Position numbers and translations under genes: made by a program. A stretch of DNA of 64,000 nucleotides from Clavaria fumosa (Eukaryota > Basidiomycota > Agaricomycetes > Agaricales > Clavariaceae). The notes under the pieces were generated by a model. The model had not been told where the DNA came from. It did not search any database and worked only from the letters and a program-made list of their open reading frames with translations. The stretch lies in assembly GCA_951802425.1 (NCBI GenBank), contig OX637801.1:2790001-2854000 (forward strand), in the 5' to 3' direction. Below, in pieces: positions 31,714 to 42,960 of the stretch. Each line of letters begins with the position of its first letter. Position 1 is the first letter of the stretch.

Positions 31714-34326
31714 TAAGATAGGCCTCATTCATACACGACTACTTGTGACACTTGTGACAGATCACGTGCTCACTCACATGAGTCCTGAACACAAGTGCAA
31801 GTATAATAGAAGATGAACTAGATTACAGGATTAATTAAAAGGGTTAACTGGTGTTTAATTGAGCCTTGGAGAGGTCATCCAACAAGGTATCAGGAAGAAC
31901 ACGGTGTCCGCGATATTTTTTGCCAGCCCATGCCGCCTGCTTGCCGTTGAGACCCTTTCGATATGCGTCCATGAAGCGTTGAGCACGCGTTGCAAATCTG
32001 TAATGAAAGAGTATGAAAAACTTGCATGGAGTCAAAGAAAGCTCATACCGTCGGATGACCTGCAGAGGTATTGAATCTAAAGCCGCAACCACATTGCGTT
32101 CAAGATCAAGTTCCAAAGACGAGGGTGGGTTGAGTCGATACTTGCGCTTTGCATAGCCCCAACATTGTTCAATGAAGTTAAGTTCGCAATGGAACTTGGG
32201 CAAGAACACCACGCGATAGCCTCGGGCTTTACATGCAGTCTCCAGGAGTGACTCGACCTCAACAAAATCTGGCTCGTTGTATAGGATCCTTCGTCAGCAG
32301 CAGTGGTTAACGGCTTTGTCGCATTTAAACCGAGGGCACTCAGCTCGAATCTGCTGGATACCTTTAAACCCCCGCTCCTCCAAGACGATGGCCATCCCTT
32401 TGAAGACCCTGGCTTGTGCATGGTCAGGTGGAAAGTACAACGACTGCGGCGTGCCATCTGCCAAACGGGCATCCACCATTGGAACTTTCTCCTTCATCAA
32501 CATTCCCTCGGGCGTAAAGACTGGCCGGCCGTTCTGGCCCACGACATTCTTGGAGACACCAAAGATGGGGTTGCCTGGTTTTGTGGGTCGTTTGGACATC
32601 TTGCGAGCAGAGAGTGCGTCGTCAGCTCGTTTCAGGTGGGTGGTTGCATTATCGAAGACGAAAATGTGGCGCTCATCAGGGAAGTGCTTGTCGAGGATAT
32701 CCATAGCCACAGATGCATGCTTCAAAATATCGTCGTTTGTGAAGTAGCCTTCGCGTGCCTTGCCTGCTTTGAATAGGACTCGCGCAGCCTCTCCACTCGT
32801 GGACCGAAGCCAACCATGATCTGCTGATATGAAATCGGCCACCATCAATAACGCTCCCTCCCCTTTTGGCCTTGGAACTGCGGTTTCGTCTTGATGGACC
32901 CAGTACACCTTGCGCCGGTCATTCGCATAAAACGTTGATTCATCGTGCCACCAGATGACAACAATACGGCGGTTAAGAGGCCCATCAGCCTTGGCCTCCT
33001 CAATACCATCCTTCCAAGCTCGAAGGTTCCACTCGAGTTCGGCAATAGTCGGCAGGAATTTGGTCTGCCGGTACGCAACAACATCATCGCGTTCATGTCC
33101 GTCAACATACTGACCGGATGGCATCTTCGTCCACCGATAGTCCATCATGTGCATCCACCGTTGAGCCGTGGCAAGTGAGATTGTTTTCTTCAGTGCGTAT
33201 TGCTCCTTAATCTCGGGAGTGTCAAGGAAATGAACAATGTCCAGTGCTTTGACCCACTTGCCCTTCTCTTGCAGATGGATGTGGATTGCCTTCGCAAGCT
33301 CGCCGTCATCGAGAAGAGAAACATTCCAGCTGCCATAGAGATTGATGGGAAGGTCCGTACGATCCTCGATAAACGATCGAGCCCATTTCCGGACTTGTTT
33401 CGCAGTGTGTGGGCCTTTTTGAAACGCGTGAGCTGTCTTCAGCGATGCCGCGATCCATGCTGCTGGCTCGGATTTATCGGTGTAAGTCCAAAGCATCATT
33501 TTCACCATCGAGAGCCTCCTTCGGAGGAGTTCGTCCCCTTCAAATGGATTGTGACCAATGCCAGATTTGCGTTTGGGACTCAAGATGGCGGCAACATCAG
33601 CAAATGCAGATTGTGCGACTGATCTGTCAGGTGCAGGCCGGAAGAGCCTCTTTTCGTCATCTTCAGGTGGACCTCTTCTGTCTTTGTCTTCCTCTCTTTC
33701 GTCCGGATCTACACCCTCTTCGAACAAGTCCTCATCTGGGACTGTAGGAGTGAGGCTTGTCCCAGTGTTGGCCGGCTTGCTTGAGGACCAAACAGGCTGT
33801 GAGATCTCAGCAAAGGTTCTTGCCAGTCGAGCTCGGGCATCTGCTGCAGTGGACTTCATGCTTCCAGAAACTGCAGAAGCGACGGGGCATTGCTGCCGGT
33901 TGAAAGGTGAGTGTTCTGCTGCACAGTTACATTTGTATCAAACTTACATTCTCTTTGTCCTCATCTTGCAGCTTTGTCAATCTTTTCTTTGGTGTAATAT
34001 ATTCTCCAAGGTTTCCAATACTTGTTCTGACTGAGCGGGGCTGTTTTGGCATTGGGGAGAATTAAACAGAAAATAAATTGGTCAGCAAATTTCCTTCAAC
34101 ACTTTACTACAACCTCATCTCCGTCCCATTGCAATCTCAAATCAAAAAACTGGCTCCTGGGAACCTTTCTTAATCTGTAGCAGCAGACTTCTCAGGAGCT
34201 GGATTGGCTAAAAATATGGTTTTGCGGGAGGAGATACAAGTCTAATAATTTCCACCTGCCAAAATGACAGGAGCATGACAAAATTGATCACATGCAAGTA
34301 GTCGTGTATGAACAAGGCCTATCTTA
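31714..34326 (-). mobile_element. Tc1/mariner-superfamily element, 2.6 kb, 30-bp TIRs
   Basis: TA at 31714-31715 is followed by AGATAGGCCTCATTCATACA and a further CGACTACTTG. The inverse lies at 34295-34324 with two mismatches (28 of 30), followed by TA (34325-34326). A DDE transposase gene on the minus strand fills most of the interior. The single nonsense codon in the transposase suggests recent activity. Confidence 0.9.
31844..33859 (-). pseudogene. DDE transposase of the 2.6-kb Tc1/mariner-type element
   Basis: Minus-strand ORF from ATG at 33859 to 32297 (521 codons), then TGA at 32294-32296, then the same frame to the stop at 31844. The core has IVVIWWHDESTFYAND (first Asp), HIFVFDNATTH (second Asp) and FLPKFHCELNFIEQCWG (Glu). 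A 51-bp intron (31998-32048, GTATGA…TTACAG) joins VIRR to FATRAQRFMDAY. The motif after the stop is RRILYNEPDFVEVE, so the TGA probably replaces an Arg codon (CGA). The family is widespread in agaricomycete genomes from what I know; a database search was not possible. Confidence 0.88.
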
Positions 34327-34424
34327 TAGATTTACAGTTTTTGTGTCACTGTTTGAGCATGTGACACCCACACGAGCCTGTGTGACCGCTTGTCACGCAT
34401 CACAGGGATTGCCATGATCCCACT
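34327..34424. other. Short flank of the Tc1-like element
   Basis: Contains GTGTCACTGTTTGAGCATGT and the CAGGGATTGCC motif that is inverted near 30585. No gene. Confidence 0.35.
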
Positions 34425-35770
34425 GTCCGGTTGCTGCCGCTGCCATCACTGGTCACCACTGCCCCTGCTGCCACCACCACCACTGCTGCCATCACTCACT
34501 GGTCATTGGGGCATGTCGGACTTCAAAGAAATTTCAATGAGGGATCACATGATCCCATGTTGAACTTTTTTGAAGTCCAACGCTTGCTTGTTCACACTCT
34601 GTCTCTTGCTCCCCCATTCTCCCACCAGCGATGGTGACCAGTGATGGCAGTGGTGGTGGTGGTGACGACGACCACAGGTGGCGCCCCCTCTCCCCCTCTC
34701 CTTCTCTCCCCCTCTCCCCCTCTCCTTCTCTCCCCCTCTCCCCCTCTCCTTCTCTCCCCCTCTCCCCCTCTCCCTCTCTTTTCTCTTCCCCCTCTCTCCC
34801 TTCCTCCAAGCGATGACAGCGACAGCAGTGACGGTGGCAACCAACCACGGCGGCGATGGTGACCAGTGATGGTGGCAGTGGCAGTAACAGCGACCAGCAA
34901 CGGCAACAGGTGGGAATCACCAGGTGCGCCCTTCCCCATAGTTCATTTTCATTTTATTTTTATTTTTTTCATTTCACTATTTACAAGGTAACGGACAGCA
35001 GCAGACGATGACAGACAACAATGACGGCAGTGGCGGTGACCAGCAACGGTGACAACGGCAGCGGCGGTGACCAGCAATGGTGACAACGGCAGCGACAGGG
35101 CAGCGACAGGTGGGAATCACCAGGTGCGCCCTTCCCCATAGTTCATTTTCATTTAATTTTTTTTTTTTCATTTCACTATTTACAGTAATGGACGGCGGCG
35201 GACAATGACAGATGACAATGACAGATGGCAATGGCAATGACGACGGTGGCGGACGATGACAGGCAACCATGGCAACAACCATGGCGGCAGCGACGACAAC
35301 CACAGGCCCCCTCTCCCCCTCTCCCTCTCTCCCTCTCTCCCTCTCTTCTCTCTCCCCCCTCTCTCTCTCTTCTCTCTCCCCCCTCTCTCTCTCTTCTCCC
35401 TCCCCCCTCTCTCTCTCTTCTCTCTCCCCCCTCTCTCCCTTCCCCCAAGCAATGATGGCAACAGCAACGGCAGCGGTGGTCATGGTGGCAACCAACCACG
35501 GCGGTGACAGTGACCAGCGACGGCGACCAGTGATGGCGACCAGTGACGGCGACCAGTGACAGCGGCAGCAGTGGTGGTGACAACGACCGCAGGTGGCGCC
35601 CCCTCTCCCCCTCTCCCTCTCTTCTCTCTCCCCCCTCTCTCCCTTCCCCCAAACAATGATGGCGATGGCAGTGACTGGCAACCAACCACGGCAGTGACAG
35701 CAACCAGTGACAGCAACCAGTGACGGCAACCAGTGATGGCAGCAGTGGTGGCAGCAGCGGTGCAGATTGG
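34425..35770. repeat. Low-complexity and tandem-duplicated DNA (GGTGAC/CCAGTGATGG and CCCTCTC blocks)
   Basis: Interspersed GTGACCAGTGATGG-like repeats, GCC/GCT triplets, and polypyrimidine blocks CCCCCTCTCC/TTCTCTCC at 34690-34805, 35300-35445 and 35600-35650. Larger duplications are visible: CTTCCCCATAGTTCATTTTC occurs at 34930 and 35131, and GGTGGCGCCCCCTCTCCCCC at 34678 and 35592. Long ORFs here on both strands are low-complexity artefacts. Confidence 0.85.
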
Positions 35771-36184
35771 GATAGTCTGTACTTAGCACTGCTCCTTGTC
35801 ATGATAGGCTACTGTCTTGTTGTATTGTCAGTAGTTAATTGATATTGAATAGATGTCTTGTTTATCACTTGTTACCTTGTTGGTTGCCTTGCTGACTTGA
35901 ATGGGTCATCTGGATGGCTGTCTTAGTTGCTTCCTTGTTGCCTTGTTGGCTGTCTTGCTGCCTTGAAACTGCCTTTTACAAGAACCTGAACCTACTTGGA
36001 CAAGTCAATGTCTTGTATGCCTTTTTTGACTTGTTTTGACTTGTTTTGACTTGTTTAAGGCAAACAAGACACTTGTAGAAGTGCTGATGTAGCAAACGTG
36101 GCTTACCAAGTTTTATAGTATGAAGTCTTTGTGGACAAGCATGCCCATAAGTGACAACACAAACCCGAATATGAGAAGAAAATA
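35771..36184. other. CTTGTT-rich region with dispersed repeat copy 3
   Basis: 35810-36000 is rich in CTTGTT/CCTTGTTG motifs. 36020-36085 is a diverged copy of the repeat at 7.0 and 26.1 kb, ending TTGTAGAAGTGCTGATG. No gene. Confidence 0.5.
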
Positions 36185-36463
36185 TATTACAGACAACTAC
36201 AGCACATATTTGCTATTCAACTTCCCACCATCAGTGCACTGAATCTTACAGAGCCCAGCATTATATTCATGGTCACAATTAGTCCATGCATTATTGAAGC
36301 TGTTGATTCCCTCAAAACCCAATACTACTCAAAACTTGGAGCATTGGTAATTGTAGATATGACATGTGTCCAAGGTGTTATTGGTAGAGCAAAAGTAGAT
36401 CAACTGTGGGCCATTATTGACCAGACTGGTCATGCTCATCCTTCATCAGATATAGTTGACTAA
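36185..36463 (+). pseudogene. Coding remnant, possibly transposon-associated
   Basis: A plus-strand frame, open from about 36188, reads QHIFAIQLPTISALNLTEPS, then SKLGALVIVDMTCVQGVIG and KVDQLWAIIDQTG, and stops at 36463. The composition is clearly protein-like and resembles, from memory, proteins found with large DNA transposons in mushroom genomes. No start codon, partner exons or element ends were found. Treat as an unassigned fragment. Confidence 0.4.
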
Positions 36464-36660
36464 CTGCTTCAATTAATTCCATTGTAGCATAATCTATAGA
36501 AGACATTGTTTCAATGACAAGCATGTCTGCAATGCCTGGCTGCATCTACTATCTACCAGGAGTTATTGTTGAAATTCACTTGCTCATAGTGGAGCATCAA
36601 CTTGTACATTACCTAGTGAAAATCACCCAATCCTAATATGGTGTTTGCAAACCAGAGTGA
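36464..36660. other. Non-coding flank of the copia element
   Basis: AT-rich; ends with the AGTGA target site (36656-36660). Confidence 0.5.
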
Positions 36661-36892
36661 TGACGGTAATCAACCAGCCACCTTACGTAATCTCATTTGC
36701 CTATTTGGGTATTGCACTTTGTGCTTGTACAGCTCAGTCCGTACTACGACTGAGCTGTGAGTCTTATTGTTTTTCATCACCCATTTTACATTTTCTGATG
36801 TCCTAATGTAGAACAGAACTACATTAGGTAGCTTGTTACTAAGTCCGTACTACGACTGAGCTAACAGAACTACATTAGCCTTAATTTCTTTA
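36661..36892 (+). repeat. 5' LTR of the copia element
   Basis: Starts TGACGGTAATC. It holds an internal duplication of AGTCCGTACTACGACTGAGC and of AGAACTACATTA, with a TTTTACATTTTC stretch between. Ends CTTTA rather than CA. Confidence 0.93.
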
Positions 36893-36905
36893 GATTATGA
36901 GATCC
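36893..36905 (+). other. Putative primer-binding site (half-tRNA type)
   Basis: GATTATGAGATCC directly follows the 5' LTR. Its complement GGATCTCATAATC looks like an anticodon stem-loop with a CAU (Met) anticodon. Copia-type elements can prime from tRNA-Met halves cut in the anticodon loop. The ATG inside (36897-36899) is the start of the gag-pol ORF, so the site and the start codon overlap. Inferred, not proven. Confidence 0.5.
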
Positions 36906-39900
36906 AGCACACAAAACGACATGCCCAACCCAAACTCGTCAAACAGTGCTATCGCCGTCCCTCGACTTCGTGACAATGGAGCGAATTGGCCTGACTACCA
37001 GTCGAAGGCCAGGACAGCTATGGGTGCGAGAGGGTTAATACAACACGTCGACGGAACTGCAAGAAAACCAGTGCCTTACCCTGAAGTAAATGGGGTCCCG
37101 ATGAAAAAGCCGGGTCTTGAGGCTACTGATGACGATCTGGAAGAAAAAGAGAAGAGGCTAGATGAGTACGAGCAAAAGGAATATGGTGCGCAGCATGTCA
37201 TGCTCACCACAATATCCGCTTGCCTTGCTACCCTCATCAAATCTATGAGCGTGTCCGACATGTGGACAGCGATCTGTAATGATGCTACGAAGAAGAGTCA
37301 GTTACACAAAGTGGACACCCGCCACAGGCTCCAGTCGATGCTCTGCGATGAGGAAGGAGACATCAAGGCACACCTCAACGCCATGACAAAACTCCGCGAT
37401 GAGCTAGAAGGGATAGGCGCATCAGTTACGGACGAAGACTTCGGGACGATGCTACTTACCTCACTCCCACACAGCTACCGCTCGCTTCTCCACACCATAA
37501 CCCACGCCGCTAGCCTCTCCGGCACGGTGATAAACCCTAACGACCTTATGAGGATCGTTCTAGAAGAGGCTCGCCAGCACGAGCTCTCTGAAAACGCGCC
37601 CAAGTCAGGCGATGCTGCTCTAAATGTCACTAAAGGAAAGGGGGGTAAAGGAAAAGGAAACGCGAACTCACTGAAAAACCCGTGTGCGACTTGCAAGCGC
37701 ATGAACCATAAGACTGAGGATTGTTTCTCTAAAGGAGGAGCAAAGGAAGGCCAAGCACCTTGGCAGAAAAAAGCAGACAAAGCGAATACGGCAGCTACAT
37801 CAACTCCCAAGCAGAAAGATAGCGAGGATTACCTCGCATTCACCTGTCTTGGCGACTGCCCGACTGCTGCTGCCGCTTCTGCCAGCGTCAAGCGACCGCA
37901 CGAGGTTATCCTCGACAGCGGAGCAACCGCACATTTCTGCCCCGATAAGTCCATGTTCCACACATACTCACCCACTGCCCATAAAGCAGTGACGGCTGCC
38001 GATGGCTGCGTCCTTAGCTCCATTGGACATGGGGACATACTCCTCGATGTTCCTAATGGAATGGGGGTTAGTAAGTTCAAGCTTAAAAATGTCGCCCACG
38101 CACCGAGCATGGCGTTCACGCTCATATCCATCGGAAAGCTCGATGATACCGGGTGTACCGCAGAGTTTACAGCAAACTCCTGCCTCGTGAGCGACTCAAC
38201 AGGCAGAGTAATCGCTCGCATTCCGAAAACAAATGGCCTGTATCGCATATCAGCCCCGTCAGTTGCGACAGACACTGCTCACATAGCGATAAACCCTCAG
38301 AAACTCACCTTGTACCAAGCGCATCACGTCTTTGGCCATGTGAACTATGCAGCAGTCAGACACGCAATCTCTACCAAGAAAGTTACTGGGATCGAGATAG
38401 AGGACACAACTGACGCACCTTTTTGCGACGCCTGTGCTCAGGCCAAGCCCAATCGCCTCCTGTTCCCGGAAAAGGCGTCAAACAGAGCGGAAACGTACGG
38501 CGAACGCATCCACATGGATGTATGGGGCCCAACACCCACCGCGTCGATTGGCGGGAACCGCTACACTGTCGATTTCATTGACGATGCAACCAGGTGGACC
38601 GAGGTTGTTGCTATACAAAGAAAGTCTCAAGCGTTCAGTGCATACAAAAAGCTAGAGGCTGAAATCAACACTCACGAGAATACGAAGGTCAAATACCTTC
38701 GTTCTGACCGTGGCGGAGAGTTCCTTGGCGACGCGTTCTTGGACCACCTAGCAGAAAAGGGCACAAAACGAGAACTCACTGTCCACGACACGCACGAGCA
38801 AGTCGGCGTCGTGGAACGCTGGAACAGAACGAAAGCTGCACTAGCCTGCGCTATGCTCATTGACTCGAAGCTTCCCAAGAGTCTCTGGGCTGCAGCTATG
38901 AGTCACGCAGCATGGATAAAGAACCGTGCACCTACCCGCACACTTGACAGCAACACGCCGTACCAAGCTCGGTACAGACAACACCCAGACTTCTCGAAAG
39001 CTGTCCCGTTCGGAACTTGCACCTGGGTCAAGATTGTCGATGCCAGAAAGCTTGACACGCGCGCACGATTCGGTTACTTCGTTGGTTTTGATTCAACGAG
39101 CACAGGGTACCAGATTTACTTCCCTGATAAAAAACAGATTAGAGTCGAGTGCAAAGTTGTTTTCAACCGAGATAATGATGCTGACCCCGTGGTTTGGACA
39201 GCCGAGACACTGGCTGAAGGGGAGAGATGTAGATTCATTCAGGATCCTGCTCCAACCCACGACGACGACCCCGACGATGCACCTCACACAGATGAAACAA
39301 ACGGATCTACTCCCATCGATCCTGTTCCCCTTCAAGATCCAGACATTGAAGAGACAACTGTCGAGGATGAGCTTGACCGTCCACGTCGACCACACCCACA
39401 ACCTGTATATTACAGGTTCCCAGCAGGCAAAGCACCTCGAAAAGAAAATGTCAACGTTGTGATTCATGTCGCAGATGATGAACACGATGACTTACCCATG
39501 TTTGCACTCCACACAGGTGCTATCGGCAGCGAACCGCGCACACTCGCACAGGCCCTCACCAGAACGGACGCACACCAGTGGAAGGAGGCATATCAGGTCG
39601 AGCTAAATCAACTTAAAAAACTACACACCTGGGATATCGTCAACAGACCCCCCGACAAACCTGTTATCCCCTGCGGCTACGTCTTCAAGATTAAACTTGG
39701 CCCGACCAGTGAGGTCCTGAAATACAAAACAAGAGTCATTGCAGGTGGTCACAGGCAGAAAAAGGGTGTAAATTACGATGAAACGTTCGCGGCCGCAGCT
39801 AAAATTGCATCGATCCGTGTTCTCCTGGCCTTGGCAGCTCAGCGGGATTGGGAAATCGATCAAATTGACGTGGTCAGCGCTTACCTGAACGCTGATCTCC

Positions 39901-40179
39901 AAGACGAAGTCTACTTGGAGGCTCCTGATGGCGTACTCGCTGAAGGGGAGAAGGGGAAGGTATGTCGATTGTGAAAAGGACTCTATGGCCTGAAGCAAGC
40001 GGGCAGGCGGTGGTACAAGCGCATGGCCCACATGTTCAAAAGTTTGGGGTTCAACATATCCAAACTCGACCAGGCCATGTAGGTATTTTTATGTATTGAA
40101 TCACTCTTATCAGAAGTTATGGATGTTGTATGGATTGGTCTGATTAGAGGGGAGGAAATCAATATATGGAAACCTCTCC

Positions 40180-40640
40180 TATCATCCCCAATATATTGTT
40201 AGGTTCTGATATCTGATATATTGAAACCTCTCATATCATCTCCAATATATAGTTGGGTTCTGATATTTGATATATTGAAATCTCTCATATCATCATCTCC
40301 AATATATTGTTAGGTTCTGATATCTGATATATTGAAACCTCTCATATCATCTCCAATATATTGTTAGGTTCTGATATTTGATATATTGAAACCCCTCATA
40401 TCATCTCCAATATATTGAAATCTGATATATTGGAATCTCTCATATCAGCATCTCCAATATATTGTTAGGTTCTGATATCTGATGTATTGAAACCTCTCAT
40501 ATTATCTGATGTATTGAAACCTCTCATATTATCTCCAATATATTGTTAGGTTCTGATATTTGATATATTGAAACCCCTCATATCATCATCTCCAATATAT
40601 TGTTAGGCTCTGATATTTGATATATTAAGATTCTCAACCA
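40180..40640. repeat. About 54-60-bp tandem repeat, TATATTG-rich
   Basis: Around eight imperfect units sharing TTAGGTTCTGATATTTGATA, TATTGAAACCTCTCATATCA and TCTCCAATATATTG. Non-coding. Confidence 0.88.
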
Positions 40641-40871
40641 TTGTGCACTTATTTCAGTCAATGATGTGAATTCCTTGCAATAGAGTATTGTAATTACGAT
40701 CAATAGCTATTGCAAGAGATGACTGTAAGTGTATTGCAAGACATGACAATACAGCTGCTGTGACAACTGTGATGTGCTTGTCCCAAAGTGGACAATAGCC
40801 ATGCAATATATTACAATACATGGCCCTTTTCAGGCCTGCCATCCACACTCAGCCAGTCAGCCAGAATAGGA

Positions 40872-42485
40872 ATGATACATTGACTGCTCGAATTGTTCCA
40901 TACATTGGCACATTCAGCCAGTCAGCCAGAATAGGAATGCCAGTCAAACAATGGCAAACAAAATATGCTAAAAACAAAGACCACAACTTGAAATTGAGCA
41001 GCCCTGTGCCTGGTCCCTCAGGCACAGGTTACCAATTAGGCATAGCTGCTTTTGGTAAGCTGCTATGACCCATGGGAAAATTTTTGCACAGCTTGCAAAA
41101 TATGACTTTTTATACACCAAAAAATCAGGGGATTCCAAATCTGGACACCCCACATTTGTATCTGCCTTGGTTCAGTGTCAATTTGCAAAATACACAGAAA
41201 ATAATCATTTTCCCACAATTCTGCAGTACCCTAGCTTGAAAATTGATAGCTAGAAGATACACACACTACTGGTGGACATATGGGGAGGGTGTGGATTAGT
41301 TTAACAACCCACTCACCATCTCTGTCACCTCCCTGGAATCTGTTACTGGGAATTAGGGTGTTATTGGCCTGGGAGCATGGCTATTTGTTATATTGCAAAT
41401 TCCAGCCATCAGACTACACCTTATGACATCTAATACAATCATACAAAGCCCATAATTTTTGGTGCAGAATTACAGATTCCCCATGTCTATTTTCCCAGAT
41501 TTCTCGAAATCTCTCCCCAGACAGTCCCCTTTGTCAAATCACATATTCTTGTTGTCTGATAGCTTACAAAGTATGCATGAATACATGTTCAAATTTTGGT
41601 GAAGTTAGGCCAAGTTCTCAAGAAGATAGCCCAGAATGTCTCTTTTGGAGGACAGTCTAAAGTGAAGGCAACAACACAGGCAAGGATAAGCAACACCTTG
41701 ACTGTCTTCAAAAACACACATTCTGAGCTATCTTCTTGAGAACTTGGCCTAACTTCACCAAAATTTGAACATGTATTCATGCATACTTTGTAAGCTATCA
41801 GACAACAAGAATATGTGATTTGACAAAGGGGACTGTCTGGGGAGAGATTTCGAGAAATCTGGGAAAATAGACATGGGGAATCTGTAATTCTGCACCAAAA
41901 ATTATGGGCTTTGTATGATTGTATTAGATGTCATAAGGTGTAGTCTGATGGCTGGAATTTGCAATATAACAAATAGCCATGCTCCCAGGCCAATAACACC
42001 CTAATTCCCAGTAACAGATTCCAGGGAGGTGACAGAGATGGTGAGTGGGTTGTTAAACTAATCCACACCCTCCCCATATGTCCACCAGTAGTGTGTGTAT
42101 CTTCTAGCTATCAATTTTCAAGCTAGGGTACTGCAGAATTGTGGGAAAATGATTATTTTCTGTGTATTTTGCAAATTGACACTGAACCAAGGCAGATACA
42201 AATGTGGGGTGTCCAGATTTGGAATCCCCTGATTTTTTGGTGTATAAAAAGTCATATTTTGCAAGCTGTGCAAAAATTTTCCCATGGGTCATAGCAGCTT
42301 ACCAAAAGCAGCTATGCCTAATTGGTAACCTGTGCCTGAGGGACCAGGCACAGGGCTGCTCAATTTCAAGTTGTGGTCTTTGTTTTTAGCATATTTTGTT
42401 TGCCATTGTTTGACTGGCATTCCTATTCTGGCTGACTGGCTGAATGTGCCAATGTATGGAACAATTCGAGCAGTCAATGTATCAT
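40872..42485. repeat. Giant palindrome: 768-bp arms, 78-bp loop
   Basis: 40872-41639 is the reverse complement of 41718-42485; the only difference I found by eye is one C/T near the loop (GATAGCCCAG versus GATAGCTCAG). The same 62-codon ORF therefore appears at 41065-41253 (+) and 42104-42292 (-). The loop (41640-41717) itself contains a short stem (GACAGTC…GACTGTC). No known domain in the arms. Confidence 0.95.
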
Positions 42486-42960
42486 GCAATCAGCCAGTGA
42501 ATTAGAGGTGTTCATGTATGGGACAATCAGAGCAGTCAATATATTGGCTATTTGTCAAATACTAGAGTGGTCAATATATCATACAACTAGAGGTGGCCAT
42601 CTATTAGCCATTGAATCAGAAGAGTCAATGCATGGTATGATTAGAAGACTTAATGTGTCATACAATGAGTCAGTCAACCAGAGATGCCAATGTATGGGAC
42701 AATTAGAGCAGTCAATATATTGGCTATTTGACTAAAGTGGTCAATGTATCATACAACTAGAGATGGCCATGTATTAGCCATTGAATCAGAGGGGTCAATG
42801 CATGGCATAATTAGAAGACTTAATGTATCATGCAGCCAGCCAGTCAATCAGAGATGCCAATGTATGGGACAATTAGAGCAGTCAATGTACCATGCAATCA
42901 GCCAGTGAACAGAGGTGCTAATGTATGGGACAAGTAGAGTGGCTACCTTGTGATTATAAT
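42486..42960. repeat. About 173-bp tandem repeat next to the palindrome
   Basis: The segment CAATGTATGGGACAATTAGA followed by GCAGTCAATATATTGG recurs at about 42511 (slightly diverged), 42686 and 42858. A related version forms the outer end of the palindrome arm (42449), so the palindrome may have arisen inside this array. Confidence 0.82.

Noticed and set aside
34431..35800. Several 60-270 codon ORFs on both strands (Ser/Leu/Pro- or Arg/Glu-rich)
   Set aside because: All are products of CCCTCTC and GGTGAC low-complexity DNA.
41065..42292. Identical 62-codon ORF pair on opposite strands
   Set aside because: A consequence of the palindrome; no domain, no start or promoter context beyond chance.
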